Below are positions 1-9,177 of a stretch of 64,000 bases of DNA, piece by piece. The stretch lies in NCBI GenBank assembly GCA_963676095.1, contig OY781040.1:2790001-2854000 (forward strand), read 5' to 3'. Every line of letters begins with the position of its first letter. The stretch's first letter is position 1. Origin of the DNA: G963676095 sp963676095. GTDB lineage: Bacteria; Bacteroidota; Bacteroidia; Bacteroidales; Prolixibacteraceae. A model generated the notes under the pieces. That model ran no database searches and had not been told where the DNA came from. It saw only the letters and a program-made list of their open reading frames with translations. The translations under genes were made by a program, and so were the position numbers.

Positions 1-329
1 CTGCGGTGTACGGCATTATAGCGCGCATGGAATGTGGAAGGGACTTGCTGTACAAAAGTGACGACAATATCAAACGGAAGCCTGTCGTTCAGCAGGTTCT
101 TTAGCTGCAGAGGCTTCATATTCCGGTTAACATCGAGATGGGCAACCTGCCCCAGTGCATGCACTCCCTGGTCGGTACGGCCTGCCCCGTAAACTTCAAT
201 CTTTTCCCCCGGAAATAATTCTTTACAGGCATTAAGCAATGCGCCCTGTATTGATTTGGCACCATTCTGTAACTGCCAGCCGGAATAACGGGTCCCATCG
301 TATTCGATGATCAACTTGTAGCGAGCCAT
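1..329 (-). CDS. truA: tRNA pseudouridine synthase A, 5' part (runs off window)
   Basis: The enzyme converts U38-U40 of the tRNA anticodon arm to pseudouridine. The 109 visible N-terminal residues begin MARYKLIIEYDGTRYSGWQ, which is the TruA start, and carry the catalytic motif GAGRTDQGVHA with its conserved Asp, followed by FHARY. The ATG is at 327-329. The C-terminal part lies outside the window. A -7-like TATATTTG lies 13 bases upstream. The gene is divergent from the FecR/sigma/SusCD locus and unrelated to it in function. Confidence 0.93.
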   Translation of the reverse strand, partial: MARYKLIIEYDGTRYSGWQLQNGAKSIQGALLNACKELFPGEKIEVYGAGRTDQGVHALGQVAHLDVNRNMKPLQLKNLLNDRLPFDIVVTFVQQVPSTFHARYNAVHR

Positions 330-342
330 ATTTATTTTTGTA

Positions 343-350
343 CAAATATA
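343..350 (-). promoter_or_regulatory. Bacteroidota -7 box of truA
   Basis: Read on the minus strand the sequence is TATATTTG, a match to the TAnnTTTG consensus of the Bacteroidota primary sigma factor. It lies 13 bases before the truA ATG, so the mRNA leader would be very short. I see no clear TTTG at -33. Confidence 0.45.
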
Positions 351-603
351 GTACTGAACTTTGTATTCGTATCCGGCAGCAGCGCCGTTTATCACCCCTG
401 TATAAAAGTTATCATTTGCATTAATTCAAAGTTAATCTAACCTTAAAGACTGCATTGGGGAATTTCACATTTTCATCACATTTAAAATTAGGGGAAAAAC
501 GGGAGTTTTGGCTCCTTGGAATAGAAACAATCAGGATAATTCATCTTATCCTGACTTATTGGCGATGAACCGAAAAAATAACTTTTTTGTGAATGATTTT
601 TGT

Positions 604-1572
604 ATGGAAAAAATTTCCCCAAAAGAGATCAGGTGCATAAAATATCTTACAGGAGAAATGTCGGAGACGGAGTCTTCCATTTTTGAGTTTGAACTAACAC
701 TGGATAACGAACTTAAAGACCTTTTTAACGATTATAAGGAAATTTGGGATAATTACCCCCTCTCTAATAATCCGGAAGCACAGACAGTAAAAAGAGATAT
801 TCATAACGTCAACAGGATAGGCCGGAACAGCCGGAAAGGATATTTAAAATACGGTAAGTACGGGATCGCCGCTACTGTAGTACTCTTTGCCGCTATCTGG
901 TTAATCCCTTTCCGGAATGAAACGTCTGCTTATGTGAACCACCGGCATGCAGGGAAAGGACAACGCCTGACGATATACCTTCCCGACAGCAGCAGGGTCA
1001 TTCTTAACTCGGAAAGCGAAATTAAATATGCCGATCATTTCGTTAAAACCCGGGAAGTATGGTTAACAGGGGAAGCCTTCTTCGATGTTGTCCATAACGC
1101 ATCAATACCCTTTGTTGTCCATACCTGCGATCTGGAAGTTACGGTGCTCGGAACCAGTTTCGATGTAAATGCCTATACTCCGGTACAGACCGTTTCCTTG
1201 GAACGTGGCAAGGTGAATGTCCTGTTTAAAAAGAGCAGGGACCGGATAAGTCTTTTGCCCGGGGAACAGCTTGTCTGGAATTCGAAATCCCATGAAGTGA
1301 TTAAACGAAACTTCGATAAGAATCGGGTAACGGCATGGAAAGATAACACCCTGATCTTTGACGATATCAATTTTGGCGAAGCCATTAACAACATCAATAA
1401 ATTTTATGGGGTGAATTTTATAATAGGAGACAAATTTATCATGGATCAACACATTACGGGGGCATTTAAAGACCAGAATTTAAAAGAATTCATAGCTTCC
1501 ATAAAATTCATTGCCAATGTTGAAATAAATGAAACAAGTCCAAATAACTATGTAATACTCAGAAAAAAATGA
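604..1572 (+). CDS. FecR-family anti-sigma factor
   Basis: An inner-membrane anti-sigma factor expected to hold or activate an ECF sigma factor in response to its SusC partner. From the ATG at 604 it has 322 residues: a cytoplasmic N-terminal part, one membrane segment at about 86-103 (GIAATVVLFAAIWLIPF), a periplasmic FecR domain (LPDSSRVILNSES, then GEAFFDV and VLGTSFDVNAY), and a C-terminal DUF4974-like end (ITGAFKDQNLKEF). The frame stays open upstream to a TTG at 508 and an ATG at 565; I prefer 604 because family similarity begins at MEKISPKEI. Its order is unusual: FecR precedes the sigma gene (1831) instead of following it. The stop overlaps the start of a short ORF in an ATGA. Confidence 0.85.
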   Translation: MEKISPKEIRCIKYLTGEMSETESSIFEFELTLDNELKDLFNDYKEIWDNYPLSNNPEAQTVKRDIHNVNRIGRNSRKGYLKYGKYGIAATVVLFAAIWLIPFRNETSAYVNHRHAGKGQRLTIYLPDSSRVILNSESEIKYADHFVKTREVWLTGEAFFDVVHNASIPFVVHTCDLEVTVLGTSFDVNAYTPVQTVSLERGKVNVLFKKSRDRISLLPGEQLVWNSKSHEVIKRNFDKNRVTAWKDNTLIFDDINFGEAINNINKFYGVNFIIGDKFIMDQHITGAFKDQNLKEFIASIKFIANVEINETSPNNYVILRKK

Positions 1573-1793
1573 AACAACTTACAGAAGAAAAAACCGGTTT
1601 ATCAGAATTTAAGCCTTCAGTCGGCACCTATAACCTGCCATTACAATCATGCTCCTGTGTGATCCCGACTTCCTGGATCATGGCCCCGCTTCATGCTTTC
1701 CGAACAACTACGAATAGCCAGGAAGTCATGTCGAGATTGATGCAAATTATCCACAGGATGACCTTTGGTGAACTGATTATAAATCAGTGCTGA
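1569..1793 (+). CDS. Small hypothetical ORF between FecR and sigma genes
   Basis: A 74-codon ORF whose ATG overlaps the FecR stop codon (ATGA), an arrangement that often means translational coupling. It ends 37 bases before the sigma gene. The product has no signal peptide or membrane segment and contains a CSC pair. I recognise no family. Its support is position only, and it could be fortuitous or the degraded end of something else. Confidence 0.3.
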   Translation: MKQLTEEKTGLSEFKPSVGTYNLPLQSCSCVIPTSWIMAPLHAFRTTTNSQEVMSRLMQIIHRMTFGELIINQC

Positions 1794-1830
1794 TATGAAC
1801 TGTACAAAATTGAATTGAAAAGTAGGACAC

Positions 1831-2421
1831 ATGAAAAACAGGGAGATTGCTTTAACGGATGCAGAGAACGTGGACCTGGATTTGTTTCAGCAAATTACAG
1901 GAGGAAGCTATGATGCAATGGAAAACCTGTTTAAAAAATATTACAGCAAGCTTTGTCGCTTTGGATCATTGTATGAAGAAGACTCAGGTATTGTCGAGGA
2001 AAAAGTAGCGGATGTTTTTATCTATTTATGGAAGAACCGGCAAAATTTAGACAAGATAAGTAACCCCAAATCATATATTTATGTGATCGTCAGAAATAGT
2101 TTACAAAATCGGAAAAAATCCAGGCAGCCCCATCAGTCACTGGAGAATATAAAACCTGACCGCGATCTGTTTTTGCCCAGTGTTGAGGATGAGCTGATTG
2201 ACCGGGAACAAAAAGAAAGAACAACGAACCTGATTCGTGAAATACTTCATGACATTCCCAGAAAATCACGTCAGGTTTTTGAACTCAGCCGCATTGACGG
2301 CCTCCGGTATAAAGAGATTTCAGAGAAACTAAAAATTTCACCAAAAACAGTCGAAAACCATATTGCTATTGCTATGAAATATATACGTAAGGCCTTGCAG
2401 GAATACAAAGAACGCTGCTAG
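1831..2421 (+). CDS. ECF RNA polymerase sigma factor
   Basis: A 196-residue ECF sigma factor. Region 2 lies at about 28-80 (ENLFKKYYSKLCRF, ending VFIYLWKNR) and region 4 at about 135-190 (IPRKSRQVFELSRIDGLRY, then a helix-turn-helix KISPKTVENHIAIAMKYIRK). It is of the Bacteroidota SusCD-associated type and most likely transcribes the SusC/SusD genes that start 124 bases downstream, under control of the FecR protein encoded upstream. Confidence 0.9.
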   Translation: MKNREIALTDAENVDLDLFQQITGGSYDAMENLFKKYYSKLCRFGSLYEEDSGIVEEKVADVFIYLWKNRQNLDKISNPKSYIYVIVRNSLQNRKKSRQPHQSLENIKPDRDLFLPSVEDELIDREQKERTTNLIREILHDIPRKSRQVFELSRIDGLRYKEISEKLKISPKTVENHIAIAMKYIRKALQEYKERC

Positions 2422-2545
2422 CCAGGCAAGCTTTTAATACACTACAAATCAAAATATTAATAAAATAAATGGTAGCGTAAAGGGAAGAACTATGCCATTT
2501 ACAATAGAAAAATCATATTTATTATTTAATTAAATTAATAATCAG

Positions 2546-5500
2546 ATGAGAAAAAAACTTTTAGCGGCAGTGTTTATCCTGTTGCAACTTTGCGCCTGGG
2601 CAAGTCGTCCGGGATCCGGAATATCCCCGGACGGAACGACAGGCTTTCAGGCGGGCTCTATTAACCTAAACCTGAAAGATACTTCGGTAAAGAAAGTATT
2701 CGAACTGTTAGAACAACAAATCAACGACAAGTTCATGTACATGTCGGATCAGGAATTTCTTCAGCGGAAAATCTCGATTAATGTAAACAATGCCCAGTTG
2801 CCCGAAGTGCTGGATATTTTAAAAACAAAGGCAGATCTCGATTTCAGGATCACCGGTAACGGTATCCTGGTAAAAAATGCTGGTGGACAGGAAACTGAAG
2901 ACCCTGATTCCAAAAGAAAAATTACAGGAATTGTGCTCGACGAGTCCAATGCCCCTGTTGCGGGAGCAAGTATTTTTATAGAAGGAACGACTATTGGCAC
3001 CACATCCGATCCGAAAGGTAAATTCATGCTTACAGTCCCTGCCGGAACAAAAACTGTTTCCATTTCCTTTTTGGGATATAAAAAGCAGTATATAAATATT
3101 GAGAACCAGTCTGATATTATAGTCCGGCTAACAGAGAACACCTCGAAGCTGGATGAGATCCTGGTAGTTGGATACGGAACAGAAAGCCGCAAAAATGTAA
3201 CAGCATCGATCTCCTCGGTAGATCCCAAGGAGATTCAGTCGCTTCCAAAAGCAAATGTAATTGAAATGCTGGAAGGCCGTATGCCCGGAGTAGAGGTAAT
3301 GAGCGATAACAGCCCGGGAGGGGGAACATCAATCCGTGTTCGCGGGTTCAGTACAATAAATAATAATGATCCGCTGGTGGTGATTGACGGAGTTCCTGTT
3401 TCCAACGGACTGAACAGTATTAATCCTTCGGATATTGAGACGATCCAGGTACTGAAAGATGCAGCCTCTGCTTCAATTTACGGTTCGCGTGCGGCAAACG
3501 GAGTCATTGTCATCACCACAAAAAGGGGGACCAAAAGTGAATCTTACCATGTTACCCTGGATGTTTATGCAGGCGTCCAGTCGGCCTTTAACCTGCCAAG
3601 AATGCTTAATGCGCAGCAATATGGCGACCTGCTTTGGGAAGCCAATAAAAATGACGGGAAAGTACCTTCTGACGATATTTACGGTAACAATCCGGACCAT
3701 GCAACGGTTCCCGAATGGCTGAATGACGGACACACAATTCCAAGTGCCGATGTCGACTGGGTGAAAGAGATCATGAGGAATGCTTCTGTACAGTCCTACA
3801 ATTTATCGATGGAAAAAAGTGATGAGAAAGCCCAGCATTCTTTTTCACTGAGCTATTTTAACCAGGAAGGACTGATCAAGTACACCAATTTTGAACGCTA
3901 TTCGGCCCGTTTTAACTCCAGCTATAAAATAGGAAACTTTTTATCAGTAGGAGAAAACTTTACCGGATCTTACACCAGACAGGTTTCTGCCGGCACCAAC
4001 AGTGCCTTGGGAAGTATTATGTTTAATGCATTTCAGTTTCCATCTATCGTCCCCGTGAAAGATATTAACGGCAACTTCGGCGGGAACCCGATCAACGATA
4101 TCAGCAATCCGCTGGGAGATTTATACCGGGCAAGGGATAACAGGCAAAAAAGGATCCAGGCGCTTGGAAATATTTATGCAAATCTGAATGTAAGCGATTT
4201 TACTTTTAAAACTTCTTTTGGCCTTAATTATCAGAATTACAACTACAGGGGTTTCTCCCCGGTCTATGATGAAATCCTGTCGCAGAACACGACAAATTCA
4301 TTGACTACAAGTAACAATTTTGATTACCAGTGGACCTGGACGAACACCCTTGACTATAAGAAAAGCTTTGGAGTTCATAACCTGAACGTTCTTCTTGGAC
4401 AAGAGGCAATAAAATATTACTATGAAGGATTTTCAGCATCCCGCCAAAACTTCCTTTACGAGGACGGGACTTTCCGCTATTTAAGTTACGGAACAGAGAA
4501 TCAGCTCAACTCAGGTGACGCAAACGGATGGTCCTTAAACTCATACTTCGGAAGGGCCAATTACAATTTTGACCAAAAATATCTGGTCAGCGCAACGGTA
4601 AGACGGGACGGAAGTTCGAGGCTGGCAAACAACAATTGGGGTACTTTCCCTGCCTTTTCGGTCGGATGGCGTATAGACCGGGAAAATTTTTTCAAATCCG
4701 GCGATGCCTTTTCGTCCCTGTTACTGCGTGCCAGCTGGGGCCAAACCGGAAACCAGCAAGTTTCTTCTTACGCAACGGTCGACAGCTACAGTAATAACAG
4801 TACTTACTCGGACTATGCCATCGACGGTTCTCAAAACTCGGTCTATACCGGATTAACCCAAACACGGGTTCCCAATCCCAATCTGAAATGGGAAACGACA
4901 ACCCAGACAACTGTCGGAGCTGATATGGGCTTCCTGAGTAACAAGCTAACCGTGTCAGCAGAATATTATAATAAAGTTACCGATGATATCCTGGTTTACA
5001 ACGCTGTCCCATTAACTTATGGCGGAACAAACGACGGACAATGGATTAATGACGGACAAATGAAGAACCATGGTTTTGAGTTCGACCTGGGCTACAAAGA
5101 TCATGTGAACGACTTCAGATATGATGTTTCACTGAACCTGACAGGTTATAAAAATAAACTGACCAGGCTTACCAGCGCCAGTTACCTGGGGATACCCAGT
5201 TCTTCACTTCACAGCGTAAACTTTGATCAGGAAGTTTCCAGGAGTACAGTAGGACAACCTATCGGATCATTTTTTGGCTATGTGGCAGAAGGACTTTTCA
5301 AAAGTCAGGATGAGGTGGATGCCTACGGGTTACAGCCGAATGCACAACCAGGGGATATTAAGTTTAAGGATGTGAATAAAGACGGAAAACTTGACGACGG
5401 CGACCGGACTTTTATCGGCTCTCCTCATCCCGACCTTATGCTTGGACTGAACATTGACCTTCAGTACAAACGTTTTGATCTTCAGTTGTTCTTCAACGGC

Positions 5501-5935
5501 AATTTCGGCAACAAATTATATAATCTGACCAAATACAAAACCCACTTCTTTAATCAGGCTGCCTATAACAAGAGTTCCGATTTGCTGAACGCCTGGTCTG
5601 AAAGCAATCCTGATTCCAAAATCCCGAGGTTGTCCCTTGACGATCCGAACAATAACATCCGGCCTTCTTCCTACTATGTTGAAAACGGCTCTTACTTCAA
5701 GCTCAATAACCTTCAGTTGGGGTATGAATTCAATCCGACTACCCTGGGCGGCCTTAACCTGAGGTTATATACCCAGATCAGTAATGTATTTACCATTACC
5801 AATTACAGCGGGGTCACCCCGCAAATCGGGTTGCAGAGCTACACTTCCAGCAACAGGAACCTGGACATCGGGGTAGACCGGGGCATTTATCCTCCCGCAC
5901 GGACTTTTGTCGTAGGGTGTAACCTGAAATTTTAA
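2546..5935 (+). CDS. SusC/RagA-type TonB-dependent receptor with STN domain
   Basis: The outer-membrane pore of a SusCD uptake pair (1129 residues). Order: signal peptide (about 1-19), secretin/TonB N-terminal STN domain (about 40-110), which is the segment that talks to FecR, carboxypeptidase-like beta-sandwich (about 125-210), plug (DEILVVGYGTESRKNVT), then the beta-barrel ending in a terminal Phe (GCNLKF), as expected for BAM-inserted barrels. The STN domain fits regulation by the adjacent FecR/sigma pair. No glycosidase lies nearby, so the substrate cannot be read from context. SusD follows after 68 bases. Confidence 0.95.
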   Translation: MRKKLLAAVFILLQLCAWASRPGSGISPDGTTGFQAGSINLNLKDTSVKKVFELLEQQINDKFMYMSDQEFLQRKISINVNNAQLPEVLDILKTKADLDFRITGNGILVKNAGGQETEDPDSKRKITGIVLDESNAPVAGASIFIEGTTIGTTSDPKGKFMLTVPAGTKTVSISFLGYKKQYINIENQSDIIVRLTENTSKLDEILVVGYGTESRKNVTASISSVDPKEIQSLPKANVIEMLEGRMPGVEVMSDNSPGGGTSIRVRGFSTINNNDPLVVIDGVPVSNGLNSINPSDIETIQVLKDAASASIYGSRAANGVIVITTKRGTKSESYHVTLDVYAGVQSAFNLPRMLNAQQYGDLLWEANKNDGKVPSDDIYGNNPDHATVPEWLNDGHTIPSADVDWVKEIMRNASVQSYNLSMEKSDEKAQHSFSLSYFNQEGLIKYTNFERYSARFNSSYKIGNFLSVGENFTGSYTRQVSAGTNSALGSIMFNAFQFPSIVPVKDINGNFGGNPINDISNPLGDLYRARDNRQKRIQALGNIYANLNVSDFTFKTSFGLNYQNYNYRGFSPVYDEILSQNTTNSLTTSNNFDYQWTWTNTLDYKKSFGVHNLNVLLGQEAIKYYYEGFSASRQNFLYEDGTFRYLSYGTENQLNSGDANGWSLNSYFGRANYNFDQKYLVSATVRRDGSSRLANNNWGTFPAFSVGWRIDRENFFKSGDAFSSLLLRASWGQTGNQQVSSYATVDSYSNNSTYSDYAIDGSQNSVYTGLTQTRVPNPNLKWETTTQTTVGADMGFLSNKLTVSAEYYNKVTDDILVYNAVPLTYGGTNDGQWINDGQMKNHGFEFDLGYKDHVNDFRYDVSLNLTGYKNKLTRLTSASYLGIPSSSLHSVNFDQEVSRSTVGQPIGSFFGYVAEGLFKSQDEVDAYGLQPNAQPGDIKFKDVNKDGKLDDGDRTFIGSPHPDLMLGLNIDLQYKRFDLQLFFNGNFGNKLYNLTKYKTHFFNQAAYNKSSDLLNAWSESNPDSKIPRLSLDDPNNNIRPSSYYVENGSYFKLNNLQLGYEFNPTTLGGLNLRLYTQISNVFTITNYSGVTPQIGLQSYTSSNRNLDIGVDRGIYPPARTFVVGCNLKF

Positions 5936-6003
5936 CCCCGTATTTGATTGACTTTAAAGGTAAGCCTCAAAATTGAATGAAACACTTTTGAAAAAATAAG
6001 CAT

Positions 6004-7686
6004 ATGAAACGGATATATATAATCACGGTGAAAACAATGATGGCGTTACTGGCGACCTGCTTGATTGTTTCTTCCTGTTCGAATGATTTTCTGGATGAAA
6101 AAACCTATGGAGAAGTGTCTCCCTCGGAGATGACAAAACCTGAAAATGTAGAACGCGCTGTTATCTCGGCCTATAGCGTCCTGAACGGACAGATTGACGG
6201 GGCAAGCAATGCCTATAATTCTCCGGCTTCGAACTGGAGCTTCGGTGATGTGGTTTCCGACGACTGCTATAAAGGAGGAGGGGGAACCGGAGACCAGAAC
6301 AATATTCACCAGATGGAAATTTACAATACTGATCCGACAATCCTTGATGTTCAGCGAAAATGGATGGCCCTTTATGAAGGGGTAAAACGAACCAATGAAG
6401 CGATGCGGCTTCTGGATGCATCAGAAGATTTTGATGCAGATCTAAAGAAGGAGCGCATGGCAGAGTTGTATTTTTTAAGGGGACACTTTTATTTTGAACT
6501 AAAAAAGATATACAATCACATTCCCTATATTGACGAGACTGCTTCATCGGTATCGGATTATGCAAGATCCAATACCGAGTTTTCATCGGACGAGCTCTGG
6601 GCTAAAATCGAAGAAAACTTTAAAAATGCATATGACGGACTGCCGGATACCCAGGACGAAGTAGGCAGGCCTACTAAAATTGCGGCAAAGGCATACCTGG
6701 CCAAATGTTACCTTTTCCAGGATAAATGGCAGGAAACCTATGATGCCACCACAGAGGTTTTGAACAGCAGTTACGGGCTCCTGGATGATTTTCAGGATGT
6801 GTTCCTGCCCGAGAATGATAACAGTAAAGAAGTTATTTTTGCCGTACAGCAATCGATCAATGACGGACAACCCGACAACTACAACGGAAGTATCGGCGAT
6901 CGTCTGACTGCCCCCGGCGGTCCCTTTTATGCGCAATATGGTTTTCACCGTCCCTCCCAGAACCTTGTGAATGCCTTTAAAACAGACGAGAATGGATTGC
7001 CTGTAGAGGACAATGTGAATATTACCGCAAACGATTATGTCGATCCCCGGCTGGACATCACCGTCGGGCGTCCGGGAATTCCTTATAAAGACCTGGGCGT
7101 GTTGTACGATGCAAGCTGGGCAAGGGACCTGGCCACTTATGGCCCGTATGCTCCTAAAAAAAGAATTGTCTCGGCCAACTCCGCTTACTATGAAAGTACC
7201 TGGCCCTATGTAAACGCGCTGAATTATTATATTATACGATATGCTGAAGTAATCCTGTGGAGAGCTGAAGCTGCTGCGGAATTGGGAGGACCCGATAAAC
7301 TGGAAGAAGCAAGGACGCTGGTTAACCAAATCCGCTTACGGGCAAAAAATTCGCAGTATGTTGAAAAACTGGATGGTTCGGCTGATGCCGCTAATTATAA
7401 AATATCGACCTATGACGCCCCCTGGACAGACCAGGGAAAAGCCAGGGAAGCCGTCCGTCTGGAAACCAGGCTGGAACTTGCCATGGAAGGACATCGTTTC
7501 TTTGATCTGGTACGCTGGGACATTGCCGATCAAACGCTCAATGACTACCTGACTGTCGAGAAAAACCGCAGGACTTTCCTGACCAACGCCCATTTTATAA
7601 AAGGAAAAAATGAGTACTGGCCTATACCCCAGGCTTATATAGACGGCGTAGCAGAAGGCCTGGTAACCCAGAATGATAATTACTAG
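6004..7686 (+). CDS. SusD/RagB-family surface lipoprotein
   Basis: The substrate-binding lid partner of the preceding SusC (560 residues). The lipoprotein signal ends in the lipobox IVSSC (Cys25). It has the TPR-type SusD body (RMAELYFLRGHFYFELKK) and the C-terminal RagB region (GHRFFDLVRWD ... YWPIPQ). The start follows SusC closely, so the two are co-transcribed. Confidence 0.94.
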   Translation: MKRIYIITVKTMMALLATCLIVSSCSNDFLDEKTYGEVSPSEMTKPENVERAVISAYSVLNGQIDGASNAYNSPASNWSFGDVVSDDCYKGGGGTGDQNNIHQMEIYNTDPTILDVQRKWMALYEGVKRTNEAMRLLDASEDFDADLKKERMAELYFLRGHFYFELKKIYNHIPYIDETASSVSDYARSNTEFSSDELWAKIEENFKNAYDGLPDTQDEVGRPTKIAAKAYLAKCYLFQDKWQETYDATTEVLNSSYGLLDDFQDVFLPENDNSKEVIFAVQQSINDGQPDNYNGSIGDRLTAPGGPFYAQYGFHRPSQNLVNAFKTDENGLPVEDNVNITANDYVDPRLDITVGRPGIPYKDLGVLYDASWARDLATYGPYAPKKRIVSANSAYYESTWPYVNALNYYIIRYAEVILWRAEAAAELGGPDKLEEARTLVNQIRLRAKNSQYVEKLDGSADAANYKISTYDAPWTDQGKAREAVRLETRLELAMEGHRFFDLVRWDIADQTLNDYLTVEKNRRTFLTNAHFIKGKNEYWPIPQAYIDGVAEGLVTQNDNY

Positions 7687-7838
7687 CCGCTTGTTTATGT
7701 TTTTGTATTAATTAACGGCTAAAAATGAATGAACATGGAACAAACCATAAAAAGCCTGGTTATACCTGTATAGAATAATGATGGGATGTATGGTTGGATG
7801 GTGAGTTCCATGTTCTGTTTAAAAAAAATTACAAACAC

Positions 7839-9107
7839 ATGAAGAGAATAACACAGTTAATATTTTTGTTGTCTTTTATCTGGATAACTGCGAACGCACA
7901 AAAAGAGGCAGGTTACGATCCTGGGTTCAGGGCCTCTCAGTCAGGTTCTGTAATCCAGGATAAATGTTTCTACTTGTTTACAGCTATCCGGAATGATCAG
8001 CAGGTAATGCAGATCATGGAAAACGATCCGGTTTTTCAGTCAATATACAGGAAGCAGCAAAACAGAATTGACAGCAGTCTGATTAACTGTAAAAATGATT
8101 TGAACGGTCTGGTGAATGCTTATCGCTTCTCCGCGGAAGATATCCGGATAATATCTGACGAGCTGAAGTCCATGGTGCTTAATCAGGAGCCTATCCGGCG
8201 ACTGGTGACGAAAAATATCCGTCCTTCCGGGGATTATGAGAATTATAAAAGCCGGACAGACGATCAATTACTGGTTGACGCATGGCAACTGTGCGCAAAA
8301 GGAATGAACCATATCCTGGATGTTTACGGACTGGGTCAAAAAGCCCTTTACCCTTCCATCGATTCGGTTTCCTACGATGTAAAGTCTCCCTATTATATCG
8401 GGAATATTTACATGTGGAGCGATATGCTCCGGCATAAAAGGCCCGGACAGAATAAACTTTTTTTTCAGTCTTCCCTGGATTTCAGCCTGTCGCTTTTATA
8501 CTTAAACCACAGGAACGAAGCCGGACGCTACGAGCCGCTGGAAGACAAGGAAAACAAAAAAGCAGTAGAACATTTAAGAAATATCGATTTCAGAAATTAT
8601 GACTATGCTTCGATCGTTATTCTGGGAAACGGACCGGAAAATTACAGGGATAGCTTGTCTGCACTGGGAAAGTTGAACATACAGCTTGGTGTTTTGGAAT
8701 ACGAGGCCGGACGGGCACCGTTGATCATTGTCTCGGGCGGTCACGCACATCCTTTCCGGACGAAGTTCTGTGAAGCTATCGAAATGAAAAGGGAGTTAAT
8801 GAACTTTTATCACATTCCGGAAGAATATATCCTGGTTGATCCGCTTGCGAGGCATACGACCACCAATTTACGAAATGCCTCCCGGTTGATGATCAGGTAC
8901 CATATCCCGGTGGACAAGAACAGCCTGGTAGTAACCAATAACGGTCACAGCATGTATGTAGGCAGTAAAGAATTTACGGAACGCTGCATGAACGAACTCG
9001 GTTATTTGCCGGTCAGAATCTCAAAGAGGCTATCTTCCACTACTCTGGAATTTCGGGCACATATTGAATCACTACAGCAAAATCCGGCCGACCCTTTGGA
9101 TCCCTAA
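7839..9107 (+). CDS. Secreted DUF218 (YdcF/SanA-like) protein
   Basis: A 422-residue protein from the ATG at 7839, where a clear signal peptide starts (MKRITQLIFLLSFIWITANA). The C-terminal half (about 245-400) is a DUF218 domain: a VILGNG strand, LIIVSGGHAHPF, EAIEMKRELM, then HTTTNLRNASRLM. DUF218 proteins are linked to envelope and amino-sugar metabolism, but the reaction is not established. The N-terminal half, about 200 residues, is not one I recognise. It lies 150 bases after SusD and probably belongs to that locus; a shared terminator follows. Confidence 0.75.
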   Translation: MKRITQLIFLLSFIWITANAQKEAGYDPGFRASQSGSVIQDKCFYLFTAIRNDQQVMQIMENDPVFQSIYRKQQNRIDSSLINCKNDLNGLVNAYRFSAEDIRIISDELKSMVLNQEPIRRLVTKNIRPSGDYENYKSRTDDQLLVDAWQLCAKGMNHILDVYGLGQKALYPSIDSVSYDVKSPYYIGNIYMWSDMLRHKRPGQNKLFFQSSLDFSLSLLYLNHRNEAGRYEPLEDKENKKAVEHLRNIDFRNYDYASIVILGNGPENYRDSLSALGKLNIQLGVLEYEAGRAPLIIVSGGHAHPFRTKFCEAIEMKRELMNFYHIPEEYILVDPLARHTTTNLRNASRLMIRYHIPVDKNSLVVTNNGHSMYVGSKEFTERCMNELGYLPVRISKRLSSTTLEFRAHIESLQQNPADPLDP

Positions 9108-9114
9108 ATTGATA

Positions 9115-9148
9115 AAAAGCACGGGGAACTGTCTTTCTCCGTGCTTTT
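9115..9148. terminator. Bidirectional terminator between convergent genes
   Basis: Arms AAAAGCACGG and CCGTGCTTTT form a perfect 10-bp stem with A-runs and T-runs on the two sides. It lies between the DUF218 gene (plus) and the oxidoreductase operon (minus) and can serve both. Confidence 0.8.
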
Positions 9149-9177
9149 ATTATTTATAAACTAAGGAATCCTCTTTT

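Noticed and set aside
6583..7329. 248-codon minus-strand frame inside the first SusD gene
   Set aside because: Shadow of the SusD coding sequence; no start context and no recognisable protein.
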